A stretch of DNA of 64,000 nt from contig NZ_JAAAPN010000004.1 of the NCBI RefSeq assembly GCF_009909205.1, forward strand, positions 186,001-250,000. Direction: 5' to 3'. Made by a program: the position numbers and the translations under genes. A model generated the notes under the pieces. The model did not search any database. It had not been told where the DNA came from and worked only from the letters and a program-made list of their open reading frames with translations. Shown in pieces: positions 43,075 through 56,839 of this stretch. Position 1 is the first letter of the stretch, and each line of letters begins with the position of its first letter. Source of the stretch: Aquabacterium fontiphilum. GTDB lineage: Bacteria; Pseudomonadota; Gammaproteobacteria; Burkholderiales; Burkholderiaceae_C.

Positions 43075-44111
43075 GTGCGCACGGCGATGCGCTCGGGCAG
43101 CGGCACGCCCTCCGCCACCGCCAGCGTGGTGAGGGCGTCTTCCATCAGCGCACGCGCATGGCCGGCCACTCGGTAGAGGTATGCGTGCAGGGCGACATCG
43201 GCCGGGTGGCGCGTTTCGCATTCGGCGCTGTAAGTCTCGAACTGACTCAGCAGCGTGACCAGCTCTGACAGGTGATGCGGACATTCGCAGGCCACGCGGG
43301 GCATGGTGCGGATCAGTTGCTGCAGCGCCGACGCATCATACCGACGGGGCGGCGCAGGATCCGGCACCGCGCGCAGGCCTTGCGCCACCGTACGCCAGCC
43401 GCGCACCGTGTCGCGCACGACCTGGCCCAACTCGGCGGCATCCACCGGCGCACGGCGCAAGACTGCCGCTCGCGCGCGCAGCGCCTCAAGCACCTGTGAA
43501 TTGGCAAAGCCATAGACCACGATCATCTGGCGCGCACCGACCATCCGGGTCAGGCGAACGAGCCAGTCCACCGTCTCCATGTGAACGGGACCCAGATCGG
43601 CCACAACCACATCGGCCTGGGCCTGACGCAGGCTCAGTTCGGACGGGCCGCTGTCCTCGGTGCAGCCAATGACCTCGATGCCCGTCATGCTGCCCAGCAC
43701 GTCGCGCCAGCGCGTGGCCGCGTCGGGACCGGCCAGGACGACCCTCACGGGCTGGGTCAGCGCCTCGCTGAGGTCGGGCTCGCGCTGTGGCGTGCGGTCG
43801 ATGGCCGGACGCAAGGTCATCGCACTGGTCTGGTCGGCCTCATCGAGCAACTCCTGCAAGCGCGCCGTGTCGAGCCGGGCCAGCATGCCGATGCTGTGGC
43901 CCTTGTTGAGCAACTGCTTGATGAGCACCAGCCGGCGCACATCCTGGCTTGAGTACAAGCGGTGACCTGAGGCCGCCTGCTGGGGACCGACCACACGGTA
44001 CCGGCGCTCCCAGACACGCAATGTCGCGACCGGGATGTTCACCATGCGCGCGGCGGCGCTGCTGCGGTAGCGGGGTAAGCCCGCGTCATCGTGGTTCTTG
44101 TCGTGAGTCAT
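43071..44111 (-). CDS. MerR-family regulator with a large C-terminal sensing region
   Basis: A 346-residue transcription factor. The winged-helix MerR domain is clear (YRSSAAARMVNIPVATLRVWERRYRVVGP ... GHRLYSSQDVRRLVLIKQLL, residues 15-75). The long C-terminus recalls LitR/CarH regulators in length, but the B12-binding ExxHx(n)H motif is not seen; a Cys/His-bearing patch (MPRVACECPHHLSEL) and a final helical segment are present. An AGGAG box precedes ATG 44111. It is coupled to the downstream SDR, its probable target. Signal unknown. Confidence 0.85.
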   Translation of the reverse strand: MTHDKNHDDAGLPRYRSSAAARMVNIPVATLRVWERRYRVVGPQQAASGHRLYSSQDVRRLVLIKQLLNKGHSIGMLARLDTARLQELLDEADQTSAMTLRPAIDRTPQREPDLSEALTQPVRVVLAGPDAATRWRDVLGSMTGIEVIGCTEDSGPSELSLRQAQADVVVADLGPVHMETVDWLVRLTRMVGARQMIVVYGFANSQVLEALRARAAVLRRAPVDAAELGQVVRDTVRGWRTVAQGLRAVPDPAPPRRYDASALQQLIRTMPRVACECPHHLSELVTLLSQFETYSAECETRHPADVALHAYLYRVAGHARALMEDALTTLAVAEGVPLPERIAVRT

Positions 44112-44184
44112 CGTGCGTCAGCTCCTATCCACGACGCAGATCATGCCGAAAACCCACGTCATGCGCAGCACAGTCGCCCCGCAA

Positions 44185-44203
44185 AATCCACTTCAAATGG
44201 ATT
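44185..44203. promoter_or_regulatory. Palindrome upstream of the MerR-type gene
   Basis: AATCCACTTCAAATGGATT is a perfect six-base inverted repeat (AATCCA/TGGATT) with a seven-base spacer, 74 bases upstream of the regulator. It is the size of a MerR operator and may serve autoregulation. Confidence 0.45.
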
Positions 44204-44242
44204 CAAACTCACTTCACCATGGCATTGCGCCAGGACAGCATG

Positions 44243-44276
44243 AAAAAAGCCGGGGCGACTGGCGTCAGCCCCGGCT
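44243..44276 (-). terminator. Rho-independent terminator after the Tim44-like gene
   Basis: Read leftwards, a nine-base stem (AGCCGGGGC ... GCCCCGGCT) at 44276-44248 runs into TTTTTT at 44248-44243. Strong canonical terminator 25 bases past the gene. Confidence 0.88.
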
Positions 44277-44300
44277 CATCCCGGCAACAGCCGGCGCTGT

Positions 44301-45278
44301 TCAAGCAGCGTCCAACGGCGTGATGCCAGCAATGGCCCAATCGCGGCTTTCGTCCAGCGGCCGCACCAGATGCCACAGTTCGTCAAACGGCTGGGCGCCC
44401 GCGTCGGCCTCTTCACGGATCAGCCCAGTAAAGCGCACCGACACCACCCACTGCCCGTTCTCCTGAGCTGTGTCGACCAGCTCTGCGTTGAGCTCAAGCA
44501 CGTCGGTCTGTTGAGCCACCCCGCCACGCTCCTGCAGATCCAGACGGAGCGAGGCGAACAGCTCGGGCGTGGTGAACTTGCGCAGGTCGTCTACCTGGCC
44601 CGCGTCGTTGGCGGCTTGCAGACGGATGAAGATCATTTTCGCAATGCGCTCGAAGCCAGCTGCATCGAAACCGGCAGGCATGGCCGCCGACACGGCCGGG
44701 GCAGAGGCCAAGGGTGCCGCCGCGGGGGCGGCTGGCGCGGGCGAACCCGAGCCCGACGGCATCTGCTGGAAGGCCTGACGCGACATCGGCGCACCAGCGC
44801 CCGCGCCCGCCAGTTGCGGCCCAGCGGCTGGCGCGCCGCGGAAACGACGCATCAGCCAGCCAATGACCACCATGGCCACGATGGCGAGCAGCGCCATCAT
44901 CATGAAATTGGCCAGTTCTTCGCCGAAGCCCAGATGGCTGGCCAGCGCAGCCAAACCCAGACCGGCAGCCAGCCCGGCAATCGGCCCCATCCAGGAGCGC
45001 TTGCCCGCCTGCGCAGCCGCACCTGCAGCGCCAGCGGCTGCCGCGGTGTTGCCGGGCTGCTGGGCCGACGTGCCTTGCTGCGGCGCAGTGTTCTGGTTCT
45101 GCGCGGGCTGGTTCGGCTGCTGCTTCGGCGGCGGGGCTTGCCGCTGCATGCCGGCCGGGCGGCTGCCACCCAGACGTTTGGCCTCGGCTTCGATGGGGGC
45201 GACCGACAGGGTCACGCCGCCCAGGGCCACGGCCAGCGACGCAAAGATGCTAAGGAATTTCTGGCGGATCATGTTCAT
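44301..45278 (-). CDS. Tim44-domain membrane protein
   Basis: A 325-residue protein of the bacterial Tim44-like/TimA group. An N-terminal signal-like segment (MIRQKFLSIFASLAVALGG) is followed by a Gln/Pro/Asn-rich linker, two hydrophobic segments (WMGPIAGLAAGLGLAAL and FMMMALLAIVAMVVIGWLM), an Ala/Pro linker, then a C-terminal Tim44 domain (about 200-323, with FDELWHLVRPLDESRDWAIAGI). ATG 45278 is preferred over any further upstream start. The exact role in bacteria is unknown; membrane protein quality control or transport is inferred from the mitochondrial relative. Confidence 0.88.
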   Translation of the reverse strand: MNMIRQKFLSIFASLAVALGGVTLSVAPIEAEAKRLGGSRPAGMQRQAPPPKQQPNQPAQNQNTAPQQGTSAQQPGNTAAAAGAAGAAAQAGKRSWMGPIAGLAAGLGLAALASHLGFGEELANFMMMALLAIVAMVVIGWLMRRFRGAPAAGPQLAGAGAGAPMSRQAFQQMPSGSGSPAPAAPAAAPLASAPAVSAAMPAGFDAAGFERIAKMIFIRLQAANDAGQVDDLRKFTTPELFASLRLDLQERGGVAQQTDVLELNAELVDTAQENGQWVVSVRFTGLIREEADAGAQPFDELWHLVRPLDESRDWAIAGITPLDAA

Positions 45279-45494
45279 CGACGCACTATCCAGTGAGGGG
45301 AATCGGACACGCCCCGATTGTGCGCAAGAAGCGGCCCGACATGACGCCATCAAGGAATTGTCCGGGCCATCTTTACATGCAGAAACGCAAGCAGGGCAAC
45401 GGGGGAACCGGCCTGCGAAACCCCGCGCGCTCGGGGGACTCCCCATTTTTGCTGCCGCCGGGCGACAATACCGGGTTGTCCACGGCCTCTTGCC

Positions 45495-48062
<2,568 letters not shown>

Positions 48063-48785
48063 GCGCTTAAAAAACAGGCGGCACGCCAGCAGGATGAAGA
48101 TGCCGATGCCCAACTCAAGAATCTCTTCGAGGGCGCCGGCGTGCAGATCGATCACCGGATCGAGGGTGATGCCAAATTCGGCCAGCTTGCGGCCCAGCCC
48201 GTCGAGCGCCTTGCTCACGAACACCAACCCGATGGCGATGGCCCAGCCCCACGCCTCCACGCTCCGCGCGCGCAAGGCGCGCAGAAACCACAGCCCATCT
48301 CGGCGGATGATGGTGTAAACCACATACAGCGCCAACACGATCACCGCGCCGCCGATCAGCTTCTGGTGCAATGGCACCAGCGGCGAGAACAGGAACTTGC
48401 CCTTAAGTACCCCGACCTCGGTGAAGCGCTTGTCGAAATCGGCCTCGCGCATGGCAAACAACACCATCAGCACGACATAGGGCCAGGCGCGCGCCCGCTG
48501 TGCCCAAGTCAGCATGTACGCCGCACAAATCAGGTACAGCACCGCGCTGACCGTCTCAATCACGCCGCCTTCCTTGAGGAACGTGGCACGCGACGCATCA
48601 TCCATCGGCAGGCTCACCACAAACAGGAGCAGCAGCAGCAGCAGCAGCCCCGTGCCCAGGTAGGCACGCAGGGTCTGTCTTTCGAGCAAAGCGTCAGAGG
48701 TCATCGCGGGTCTTTCATGAGCCGGTTGGATCATCCATCCGACCAGGGGGTGACATTGTAGAGAGCCCCACTGCCTGAAGCGCGC

Positions 48786-50042
48786 TCATGTCAGATAGCC
48801 CAGCGCCCACGCGCCCCAGACCACCGACAGATTGCACAGCAGCGCGCCGGCCACCAGCGCGCCAAAGCGCGGCCCGCCTGACACGGTTGCCACCACCGTA
48901 CGGGTCAGGCTGTTGACGGAAACGGCCACCAGCACGCCCGCGACCCCCAGGCCCAGCGCCACCTGCTCTGCACGGTACATCGACAGCAAGGCCGCCACGG
49001 GCGCATGGGCATCAGCCAGCGCAGCGATGGCGGTCGCCGTGAGCAAGCCGGCGCTGCCCCGTTGCTGGGCCCAATGCACCAGCACCGCGCCACCCACCAG
49101 CAGGGCTGCCACCAAGGCGGCCTCCCTCAGACGCAGCACCCGCCCACCTGGTGTCCGCTCGACTTGCTGCGGGGCCTGACCGTCCAGACGCCACAGAATC
49201 AGCCCCACCAGCGCGGGAACGGTCACACCCAGCGCGGCCATGGGTATCCAGGGCAACACATGGGTGGGCGACACAACGGCCGCCATGGCCAGCACCTGCA
49301 CCCAGGTGGCCGCGGTCGACAACACCGCCGCGCACAGGCCCAGCCGCAGCGGCACTTGGCCATTGCGCACCAGGCTGCCCATGGCGCCCACCGTGGCGGT
49401 GCTGGAGACGAAGCCACCCAGCAGGCCCGACAACGGCAAACCGGCCCGTGGGCCCAGCAGACGCTGCCCCAGATGGCTGGCAGCCTGCATCAACAGGATC
49501 AGCAGCACCAGCATGGCCACGCGACGCGGCGACAAGGCCCCCAGCCAGGCCAGTGGCTCGGCCGGCAGCAGTGGCAACAGCACCAGCGCCAGGGCCGCCA
49601 GCAACAAGCCGTCATGCAACTCGTCTTCGCTGAGCCAGTCGGTGGCGAAGTGATGCAGGCGCTCCTTGGCCGCCAGCACGCCCGCCAGGACGGCGGCACA
49701 AGCCGCTGCCAGCTCCGGCTGACTCACCGCCTGCATGCCAATCAAGGCCGTGGCGACCAGGGCCAGTTCGGTCGTGAGCCCGGGATCGTCCGAGCGGGAG
49801 CGCCAGTACGACAGGGCCGCCAGCGCGCCCACGCCAGCCAGCGTCATCACCGCCAGCCACAGCGACACGGTCTGCGCCACGGCACCGGCCAGCGCCGCCA
49901 CCATGAAGGTGCGCAACCCTGCCGAAGCCCGGTCCTGCCCGCGCCCCTTGCGGCGCTCGCGCTCCAGGCCGATCAACAGGCCCGCCCCCAGTGCCACGGC
50001 CACACCGGCCTGCTGGCTTGTCCACCACACCGTGTCCGACAT
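48786..50042 (-). CDS. MgtC/SapB-like membrane protein with DUF4010
   Basis: A 418-residue inner-membrane protein. The N-terminal MgtC/SapB-type segment reads GAGLLIGLERERRKGRGQDRASAGLRTF, and the longer C-terminal half is DUF4010-like with many helices (LPLSGLLGGFVSSTATVGAMGSL). ATG 50042 (MSDTVWWTSQQAG) is used; GAGGAGG lies 12 bases upstream, with GTG codons between. MgtC relatives modulate ATP synthase or Mg2+ adaptation; the role of this group is not known. It is divergent from minC. Confidence 0.88.
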   Translation of the reverse strand: MSDTVWWTSQQAGVAVALGAGLLIGLERERRKGRGQDRASAGLRTFMVAALAGAVAQTVSLWLAVMTLAGVGALAALSYWRSRSDDPGLTTELALVATALIGMQAVSQPELAAACAAVLAGVLAAKERLHHFATDWLSEDELHDGLLLAALALVLLPLLPAEPLAWLGALSPRRVAMLVLLILLMQAASHLGQRLLGPRAGLPLSGLLGGFVSSTATVGAMGSLVRNGQVPLRLGLCAAVLSTAATWVQVLAMAAVVSPTHVLPWIPMAALGVTVPALVGLILWRLDGQAPQQVERTPGGRVLRLREAALVAALLVGGAVLVHWAQQRGSAGLLTATAIAALADAHAPVAALLSMYRAEQVALGLGVAGVLVAVSVNSLTRTVVATVSGGPRFGALVAGALLCNLSVVWGAWALGYLT

Positions 50043-50152
50043 TGCTGACACCACCCTCCTCGGCTTTCAGTATGCGTGCGAAACCACGCACGGCAGGCTG
50101 CATGCCCGACAGGGTGGCTTAAACTCCATGCTTTCTCAGCGAACGCCGCCCA

Positions 50153-50923
50153 ATGTCCGCCGCAGCCCCCGGAAACGCCTCGAACCTGTTCGACTTCAAG
50201 AGCGCCTCGCTCACCCTGGAGGCCTTCCTGCTCAAGACGGGCAACCTGACCGCACTCGAATCGGCGCTGACCGAGCGCTTTGGCGACAGCCCGGATCTGT
50301 TTGACGGCGAGCCTCTGGTGATCGACCTCACCCATCTGGCCAGCCTAGACGTGACGGTGAACTTCAACGCGCTGATCGGCCTGCTGACACGATTCAAGCT
50401 CAAGCCCATTGCCTTCCGCGGCGGCAGCCCCGCCCAGGCGCGCGCCGCTCGCGAGGCCGGTCTGGCCGAAGCACCGGACAGCATCGCGGCGCCCGCCCGG
50501 GTCGAGACCGTGGTCCAGGAAGTGATCAAGGAAGTCGTGCGCGAAGTGCCAGTCGAGGTGCGCGTCGAGGTGCCTGTGGCCACCGCTGCGCCGACCCTGA
50601 TCGTCGACAAGCCGCTGCGCTCCGGCCAGCAGATCTATGCCAAAGGCTGCGACCTGATCGTCACGGCCGTGGTCAACCACGGCGCCGAGGTGATCGCCGA
50701 CGGCAGCATCCACGTCTATGCGCCGCTGCGTGGCAAGGCGATTGCTGGCGCCAAGGGCAACGACCAGGCCCGCATCTTCTCGACCTGCATGGAGCCGGAA
50801 CTCCTGTCCATCGCAGGCACCTATCGCACCACCGAAAACCCGCTGCCCGCCAACGTCAAGGGCAAGCCGGCCCAGATCCGTCTGGACGGCGATCGGCTGG
50901 TGTTTGAACCGATTGAACCCTGA
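50153..50923 (+). CDS. minC: Septum-site determining protein MinC
   Basis: FtsZ-assembly inhibitor that prevents polar division, 256 residues. The N-terminal domain (about 12-100) is followed by a linker and the C-terminal beta-helix domain (149-254: RSGQQIYAKGCDLIV ... GSIHVYAPLRGKAIAGAKG), which binds MinD. The linker (116-143) is unusual: a regular (V/I)xEV alternation. The first gene of minCDE, with minD starting 38 bases downstream. Confidence 0.96.
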   Translation: MSAAAPGNASNLFDFKSASLTLEAFLLKTGNLTALESALTERFGDSPDLFDGEPLVIDLTHLASLDVTVNFNALIGLLTRFKLKPIAFRGGSPAQARAAREAGLAEAPDSIAAPARVETVVQEVIKEVVREVPVEVRVEVPVATAAPTLIVDKPLRSGQQIYAKGCDLIVTAVVNHGAEVIADGSIHVYAPLRGKAIAGAKGNDQARIFSTCMEPELLSIAGTYRTTENPLPANVKGKPAQIRLDGDRLVFEPIEP

Positions 50924-50961
50924 ACCCGACTTCGACCGCATCTCAGAAAGGACCGCCATCC

Positions 50962-51777
50962 ATGGCCAAGATCATCGTGGTGACCTCCGGTAAGGGGGGC
51001 GTGGGCAAAACCACCACCAGCGCCAGCTTCGCCTCCGGCCTGGCCCTTCGTGGCCACAAGACCGCCGTCATCGACTTCGACGTCGGCCTGCGCAACCTCG
51101 ACCTCATCATGGGCTGCGAACGCCGGGTGGTCTATGACCTGATCAACGTGATCCATGGCGAGGCCAACCTCAACCAGGCCCTCATCAAGGACAAGCAGTG
51201 CGAGAACCTGTTCGTGCTGGCTGCCTCGCAAACGCGCGACAAGGAAGCCCTGACGCAAGACGGCGTCGAGAAGGTCCTGAAAGACCTGGGCGAAATGGGC
51301 TTCGAGTACATCGTCTGTGACTCGCCCGCCGGCATCGAGACCGGCGCGCTGATGGCCATGCACTTCGCCGATGAGGCCATTGTGGTCACCAACCCCGAGG
51401 TGTCGTCGGTGCGCGACTCCGATCGCATCCTGGGCATGCTCAGCAGCAAGACCAAGCGCGCGCAGGAAGGTGCCGAGCCGATCAAGGAACACCTGCTCAT
51501 CACCCGCTACAACCCCAACCGGGTGGAAGGCGGGCAGATGCTGTCGCTGGAAGACGTCTACGACATCCTCAAGGTCAAGCTGATCGGCGTGATTCCCGAG
51601 TCGGAAACGGTGCTCAATGCCTCCAACCAGGGCATCCCGGCCATCCACATGAAGGGCACCGACGTGGCCGAGGCCTACAGCGACGTGATTGATCGCTTCC
51701 TCGGCCAAGACAAACCCCTGCGCTTCATCGAAGCTGAAAAGCCTGGCTTCTTCAAGCGCCTGTTCGGAGGCAAGTGA
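50962..51777 (+). CDS. minD: Septum-site determining ATPase MinD
   Basis: Membrane-binding ParA-family ATPase that carries MinC and oscillates with MinE; 271 residues. The deviant Walker A is GKGGVGKTT at residues 10-18, [22 protein letters not shown] is strongly conserved, and the C-terminal amphipathic helix ends [10 protein letters not shown], the membrane targeting sequence. AGAAAGGA provides the ribosome site. Confidence 0.98.
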   Translation: MAKIIVVTSGKGGVGKTTTSASFASGLALRGHKTAVIDFDVGLRNLDLIMGCERRVVYDLINVIHGEANLNQALIKDKQCENLFVLAASQTRDKEALTQDGVEKVLKDLGEMGFEYIVCDSPAGIETGALMAMHFADEAIVVTNPEVSSVRDSDRILGMLSSKTKRAQEGAEPIKEHLLITRYNPNRVEGGQMLSLEDVYDILKVKLIGVIPESETVLNASNQGIPAIHMKGTDVAEAYSDVIDRFLGQDKPLRFIEAEKPGFFKRLFGGK

Positions 51778-51782
51778 CCGTC

Positions 51783-52043
51783 ATGGGATTCCTCTCCTTC
51801 TTCCTCGGTGAAAAGAAGCAGACGGCCTCGGTCGCCAAGGAGCGCCTGCAGCTCATCCTGGCGCACGAGCGCAATGGCCGCAGCCACAGCCCCAGCTACC
51901 TGCCGGATCTGCAAAAGGAACTGGTGGCCGTGATCTCGAAGTACGTGGCCATCAACCCGGACGACATCAAGGTCGCCATGGAACGCCAGGGCGACCTGGA
52001 AGTGCTCGAAGTCAAGATCGAGCTGCCAGAAGCCGGACGCTGA
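51783..52043 (+). CDS. minE: Cell division topological specificity factor MinE
   Basis: An 86-residue protein that stimulates MinD ATPase and sets the division site. [30 protein letters not shown] matches the membrane-binding N-terminus and MinD-contact helix. ATG 51783 is preferred to the GTG at 51774 that overlaps minD, because family members begin at this Met. It ends the minCDE unit. Confidence 0.96.
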   Translation: MGFLSFFLGEKKQTASVAKERLQLILAHERNGRSHSPSYLPDLQKELVAVISKYVAINPDDIKVAMERQGDLEVLEVKIELPEAGR

Positions 52044-52065
52044 GCCGCTCTTTGCGTGAAATGAC

Positions 52066-52087
52066 TGTGCTGCAGTGCACAATGCAG
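52066..52087. promoter_or_regulatory. TGC/GCA-rich palindromic element ahead of parA
   Basis: The 22 bases carry interleaved inverted repeats (TGTGCTGCAGTGCACA, then AATGCAG). They lie 30 bases upstream of the ParA start in the 73-base gap after minE. Similar TGC/GCA repeats bind PhaR in some betaproteobacteria; that link is a guess. Confidence 0.3.
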
Positions 52088-52116
52088 CCAGTCATTGCGC
52101 TAAGAGGACCCGGGTC

Positions 52117-52899
52117 ATGCGTTACGTCGTGTTCAACCAGAAAGGTGGCGTCGGCAAGTCCACCATCACCTGCAACCTCGCGGCCATCAGCGCCGCACAG
52201 GGGCTGCGCACCCTGGTGGTCGACCTGGACCCGCAAGGCAACTCCACCCACTACCTGCTGGGCGGCCCGCAGGAAGACGCGGTCGTCTCTGCTGCCGAGT
52301 TCTTCGATCAGACCCTGAAATTCACCGCGCGCCCGAAGGGCCCCGATGAATACGTCGTCGACACGCCCTGGCCCGAACTGCGGCTGATGCCTTCTCATCC
52401 TTTGCTGGACGAACTGCACAGCAAGCTGGAATCGCGCTACAAGATCTACAAGCTGCGCGACGCCCTGGACGAGCTGTCCGAGTCGTATGACCGCATCTAC
52501 ATCGACACGCCGCCGGCTCTCAATTTCTACACCCGCTCGGCGCTGATCGCCGCCCAGGGCTGTCTGATCCCCTTTGACTGCGATGACTTCTCGCGCCGCG
52601 CCCTGTACGCGCTGCTGGAGAATGTCCAGGAGATCCAGTCCGATCACAACGAATCGCTCGCCGTGACGGGCATCGTGGTCAACCAGTTCCAACCGCGCGC
52701 CTCGTTGCCGCAACGGCTGGTGCAGGAACTGATTGACGAGGGGTTGCCCGTGTTGCAACCTTATCTCAGCGGTTCGGTGAAGATCCGGGAGTCGCACCAG
52801 CAGGCCAAGCCGATGGTGCACCTGGATCCGCGGCACAAGGTGACGCAGGAACTCATCGCTTTGCACGCCGCACTGTCTTCTGCAGGCAACGTCGCCTGA
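52117..52899 (+). CDS. ParA-family ATPase
   Basis: A 260-residue ParA/Soj-type ATPase. The deviant Walker A KGGVGKST lies at residues 9-16, with signature lysine K9, and DLDPQGNSTHYLLGG and IYIDTPPALNFYTRSALIAA provide switch I/II. An AAGAGGA box precedes ATG 52117. No parB or centromere-like repeat is adjacent, so it is more likely an orphan positioning ATPase than the chromosome partition gene. It may share transcription with minCDE or use its own promoter in the 73-base gap. Confidence 0.92.
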   Translation: MRYVVFNQKGGVGKSTITCNLAAISAAQGLRTLVVDLDPQGNSTHYLLGGPQEDAVVSAAEFFDQTLKFTARPKGPDEYVVDTPWPELRLMPSHPLLDELHSKLESRYKIYKLRDALDELSESYDRIYIDTPPALNFYTRSALIAAQGCLIPFDCDDFSRRALYALLENVQEIQSDHNESLAVTGIVVNQFQPRASLPQRLVQELIDEGLPVLQPYLSGSVKIRESHQQAKPMVHLDPRHKVTQELIALHAALSSAGNVA

Positions 52900-52936
52900 T
52901 CTTCCCGCGGGCCTGTCGCAAAATGCGCCCGCAAAG

Positions 52937-52969
52937 ACGCATCGTTGCGTTTACGCACTTATCAAGTGC
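52937..52969. promoter_or_regulatory. Two adjacent perfect palindromes after parA
   Basis: ACGCA-TCGT-TGCGT (52937-52950) and GCACTT-ATC-AAGTGC (52955-52969) follow the ParA stop. No T-tract follows either, so they may be binding sites or a factor-dependent 3' structure. Confidence 0.4.
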
Positions 52970-53003
52970 ATCGTGGCAAGCTACGCTGGCACGGACCTTG
53001 TTA

Positions 53004-53021
53004 ATGTGAAATTGTTCACAT
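53004..53021. promoter_or_regulatory. Perfect CRP-type palindrome upstream of the FeeM/kinase operon
   Basis: ATGTGAAATTGTTCACAT contains TGTGA-N6-TCACA, an exact match to the CRP/Vfr consensus spacing, as a perfect inverted repeat. It lies 155 bases upstream of the acyl synthase ATG, in a 276-base intergenic region that holds no gene. Confidence 0.65.
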
Positions 53022-53175
53022 TTGTTTCTTATGCCGGGTGTGAAATGGCGTAATCAACGCGCGTGACCGCGTATTGGCCGCCCTCGCCCGCTGGGTTCGA
53101 GTTGTCTTGTTACTGGCAGACGGTTGTGGGGTTACCGCGTCGGTCGCCAGGTCCTTTTGCAGTTCAGGCCGACAC

Positions 53176-53898
53176 ATGACAAATCTCCCGATACATGGGC
53201 TTCGCCCATACAGCGTCGATCCGGTGAGAACCGAATCGCTGCCGTTCCGTGTACGACTGGCAAACACTGACCACGATCTTCATCGTCTTGTGCAACTTCG
53301 GGCCGCGGCGTATGGCCGTCATGTACCCGGCATGGAGCGTGTGCTGGCCCAGCCTGAGGAAGACGATTTCAGGCCTGATGTAGCGCTCATTCTGGCCGAA
53401 TGCAAAACCACGGGCGAAGTTTTGGGCTCGATGCGCCTGGTCACCAACTTCCAGCACCCTTTGCACATCGAAACGGAGATCGAATTGCCGGCTCTGTTTA
53501 CCGCCCGAAATCTCATGGAAGCATGGCGCTTGACTGTCCGTCCGGGGCCGGCAGGAAAAATGGTAACGGCCGCGCTGTATAAAGTGCTGTACGAGGTGGG
53601 TTATGCGGCGGACGTCGACCACGTGCTGGTGGTCGCGCGCCGCCCTGTGGACCGCCTGTATCAGTCGATGCAGTTCAAGGAAGCATTAGCCGGGCAAAAG
53701 ATCGCCTTATCCAACACTTTGGGACTGCCTCATAGCCTCTATCATCTGCCAGTCAAAGACGCAGACCGGCTCTGGCGACAAGCGCAGTGCGCGCTTTATC
53801 CGTTCATGGCCATGACCGTCCACCCTGATCTGGAAGTGCATCACCATGAGGTCACGCAGCGGTTTTTCGCGGCAGCGTATGCCGAGGATCGACTCTGA
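53176..53898 (+). CDS. FeeM-like N-acyl amino acid synthase (AHL-synthase-fold GNAT)
   Basis: A 240-residue GNAT-fold acyltransferase resembling FeeM and the PEP-CTERM/exosortase-associated acyltransferases, which share the LuxI fold. Family-like segments are RVRLANTDHDLHRLVQLRAAAYGRH near residue 25, ECKTTGEVLGSMRLVTN (beta strands around the acyl site) and EAWRLTVRPGPAG. Known members couple an acyl-ACP chain to an amino acid or amine. ATG 53176 is used; its ribosome site is weak. A hybrid histidine kinase follows 60 bases later, so a signalling role is attractive but unproven. Confidence 0.82.
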   Translation: MTNLPIHGLRPYSVDPVRTESLPFRVRLANTDHDLHRLVQLRAAAYGRHVPGMERVLAQPEEDDFRPDVALILAECKTTGEVLGSMRLVTNFQHPLHIETEIELPALFTARNLMEAWRLTVRPGPAGKMVTAALYKVLYEVGYAADVDHVLVVARRPVDRLYQSMQFKEALAGQKIALSNTLGLPHSLYHLPVKDADRLWRQAQCALYPFMAMTVHPDLEVHHHEVTQRFFAAAYAEDRL

Positions 53899-53958
53899 GA
53901 GACGGCGCGCTGCCGGCCTCATGCAGCTTCTAGCGGGCGCTCCTTGGGGGCCCGCACG

Positions 53959-55858
<1,900 letters not shown>

Positions 55859-55881
<23 letters not shown>

Positions 55882-56785
55882 ACAAGGTCAAGCCGCCAAC
55901 TGCTGCCAGACCTGCCGCAACGCCGGTGGCCGCGTCGGCCAGCAGCGGCAGCACGAAAGACACGGAGGGGCCAACGTCGGGCCACGCTGAGACCGACTCG
56001 GTGGCGTGATGCACGACCTCGTGCAGGGCGGGAAGGCCATGCACCAGAATGCCGCCGCCGACAAGGAACATGGCCGCCGTACCGGCCACCGACAGCAGCT
56101 TCATCAACTGCGGCGCGGCCTTCAACAAGAGACCTCCCAGCCAGCGCGCGCTCGCATTCGCCCGCTGTTGCAGGTGCAGCCCTGCATCGTCCATCTTCAC
56201 GATGCCTGCCACCAGGCCATACACGCCGACCGTCATCGCCAAGGCCACGGCGCTGAGCACCATCAACTGGCGCGTCAGATCGGCCTGGGCGACCGTGCCC
56301 AGCGAGATCACGACAATTTCCGCAGAGAGGATGAAGTCGGTTCGCACCGCGCCGCGGATCTTGTCGCGCTCGTAAGCCACCAGGTCCACGGCGGGATCGG
56401 CCACCGCGCGGGTCAGATGGGCATGGTCCGCTGCAGCCTCATTTGGCGCGTGCAGCCACGCGTGCAGCAGCTTCTCGACGCCCTCGAAGCACAGGAAGAG
56501 GCCACCGGCCATGAGCAAAGGGGTGATGGCCCACGACGCAAATGCACTGATCGCCAAGGCGCTGGGCACGAGAATGACCTTGTTGATGAACGAGCCCTTG
56601 GCGACTGCCCACACGACAGGCAATTCGCGCTCGGCACGGATGCCCGTGACCTGCTGGGCATTCAGCGCCAGATCGTCACCGAGCACGCCGGCGGTCTTCT
56701 TGGCCGCCACCTTGGACATCACCGCCACATCGTCCAGCACCGTGGCGATGTCATCGATCAAAAGCAGCAAGCTGGCGCCGGCCAT
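55859..56785 (-). CDS. DUF808 (YedI-like) membrane protein
   Basis: A 308-residue inner-membrane protein matching DUF808: it begins [42 protein letters not shown] and continues with [20 protein letters not shown] and [17 protein letters not shown]. Several helices follow and the end is basic (LFKRLTRR). Function unknown. Its 3' end overlaps that of the histidine kinase gene by 23 bases. Confidence 0.9.
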
Positions 56786-56839
56786 GGCAGGTTCCCCGGG
56801 TTCTGTGTATGCAGCCGGGGATGGTAAACCAGCGCAGTG

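Noticed and set aside
52900..53175. Possible small gene in the longest intergenic region
   Set aside because: Only short frames without ribosome sites were seen; palindromes and the CRP-like site explain the region better.
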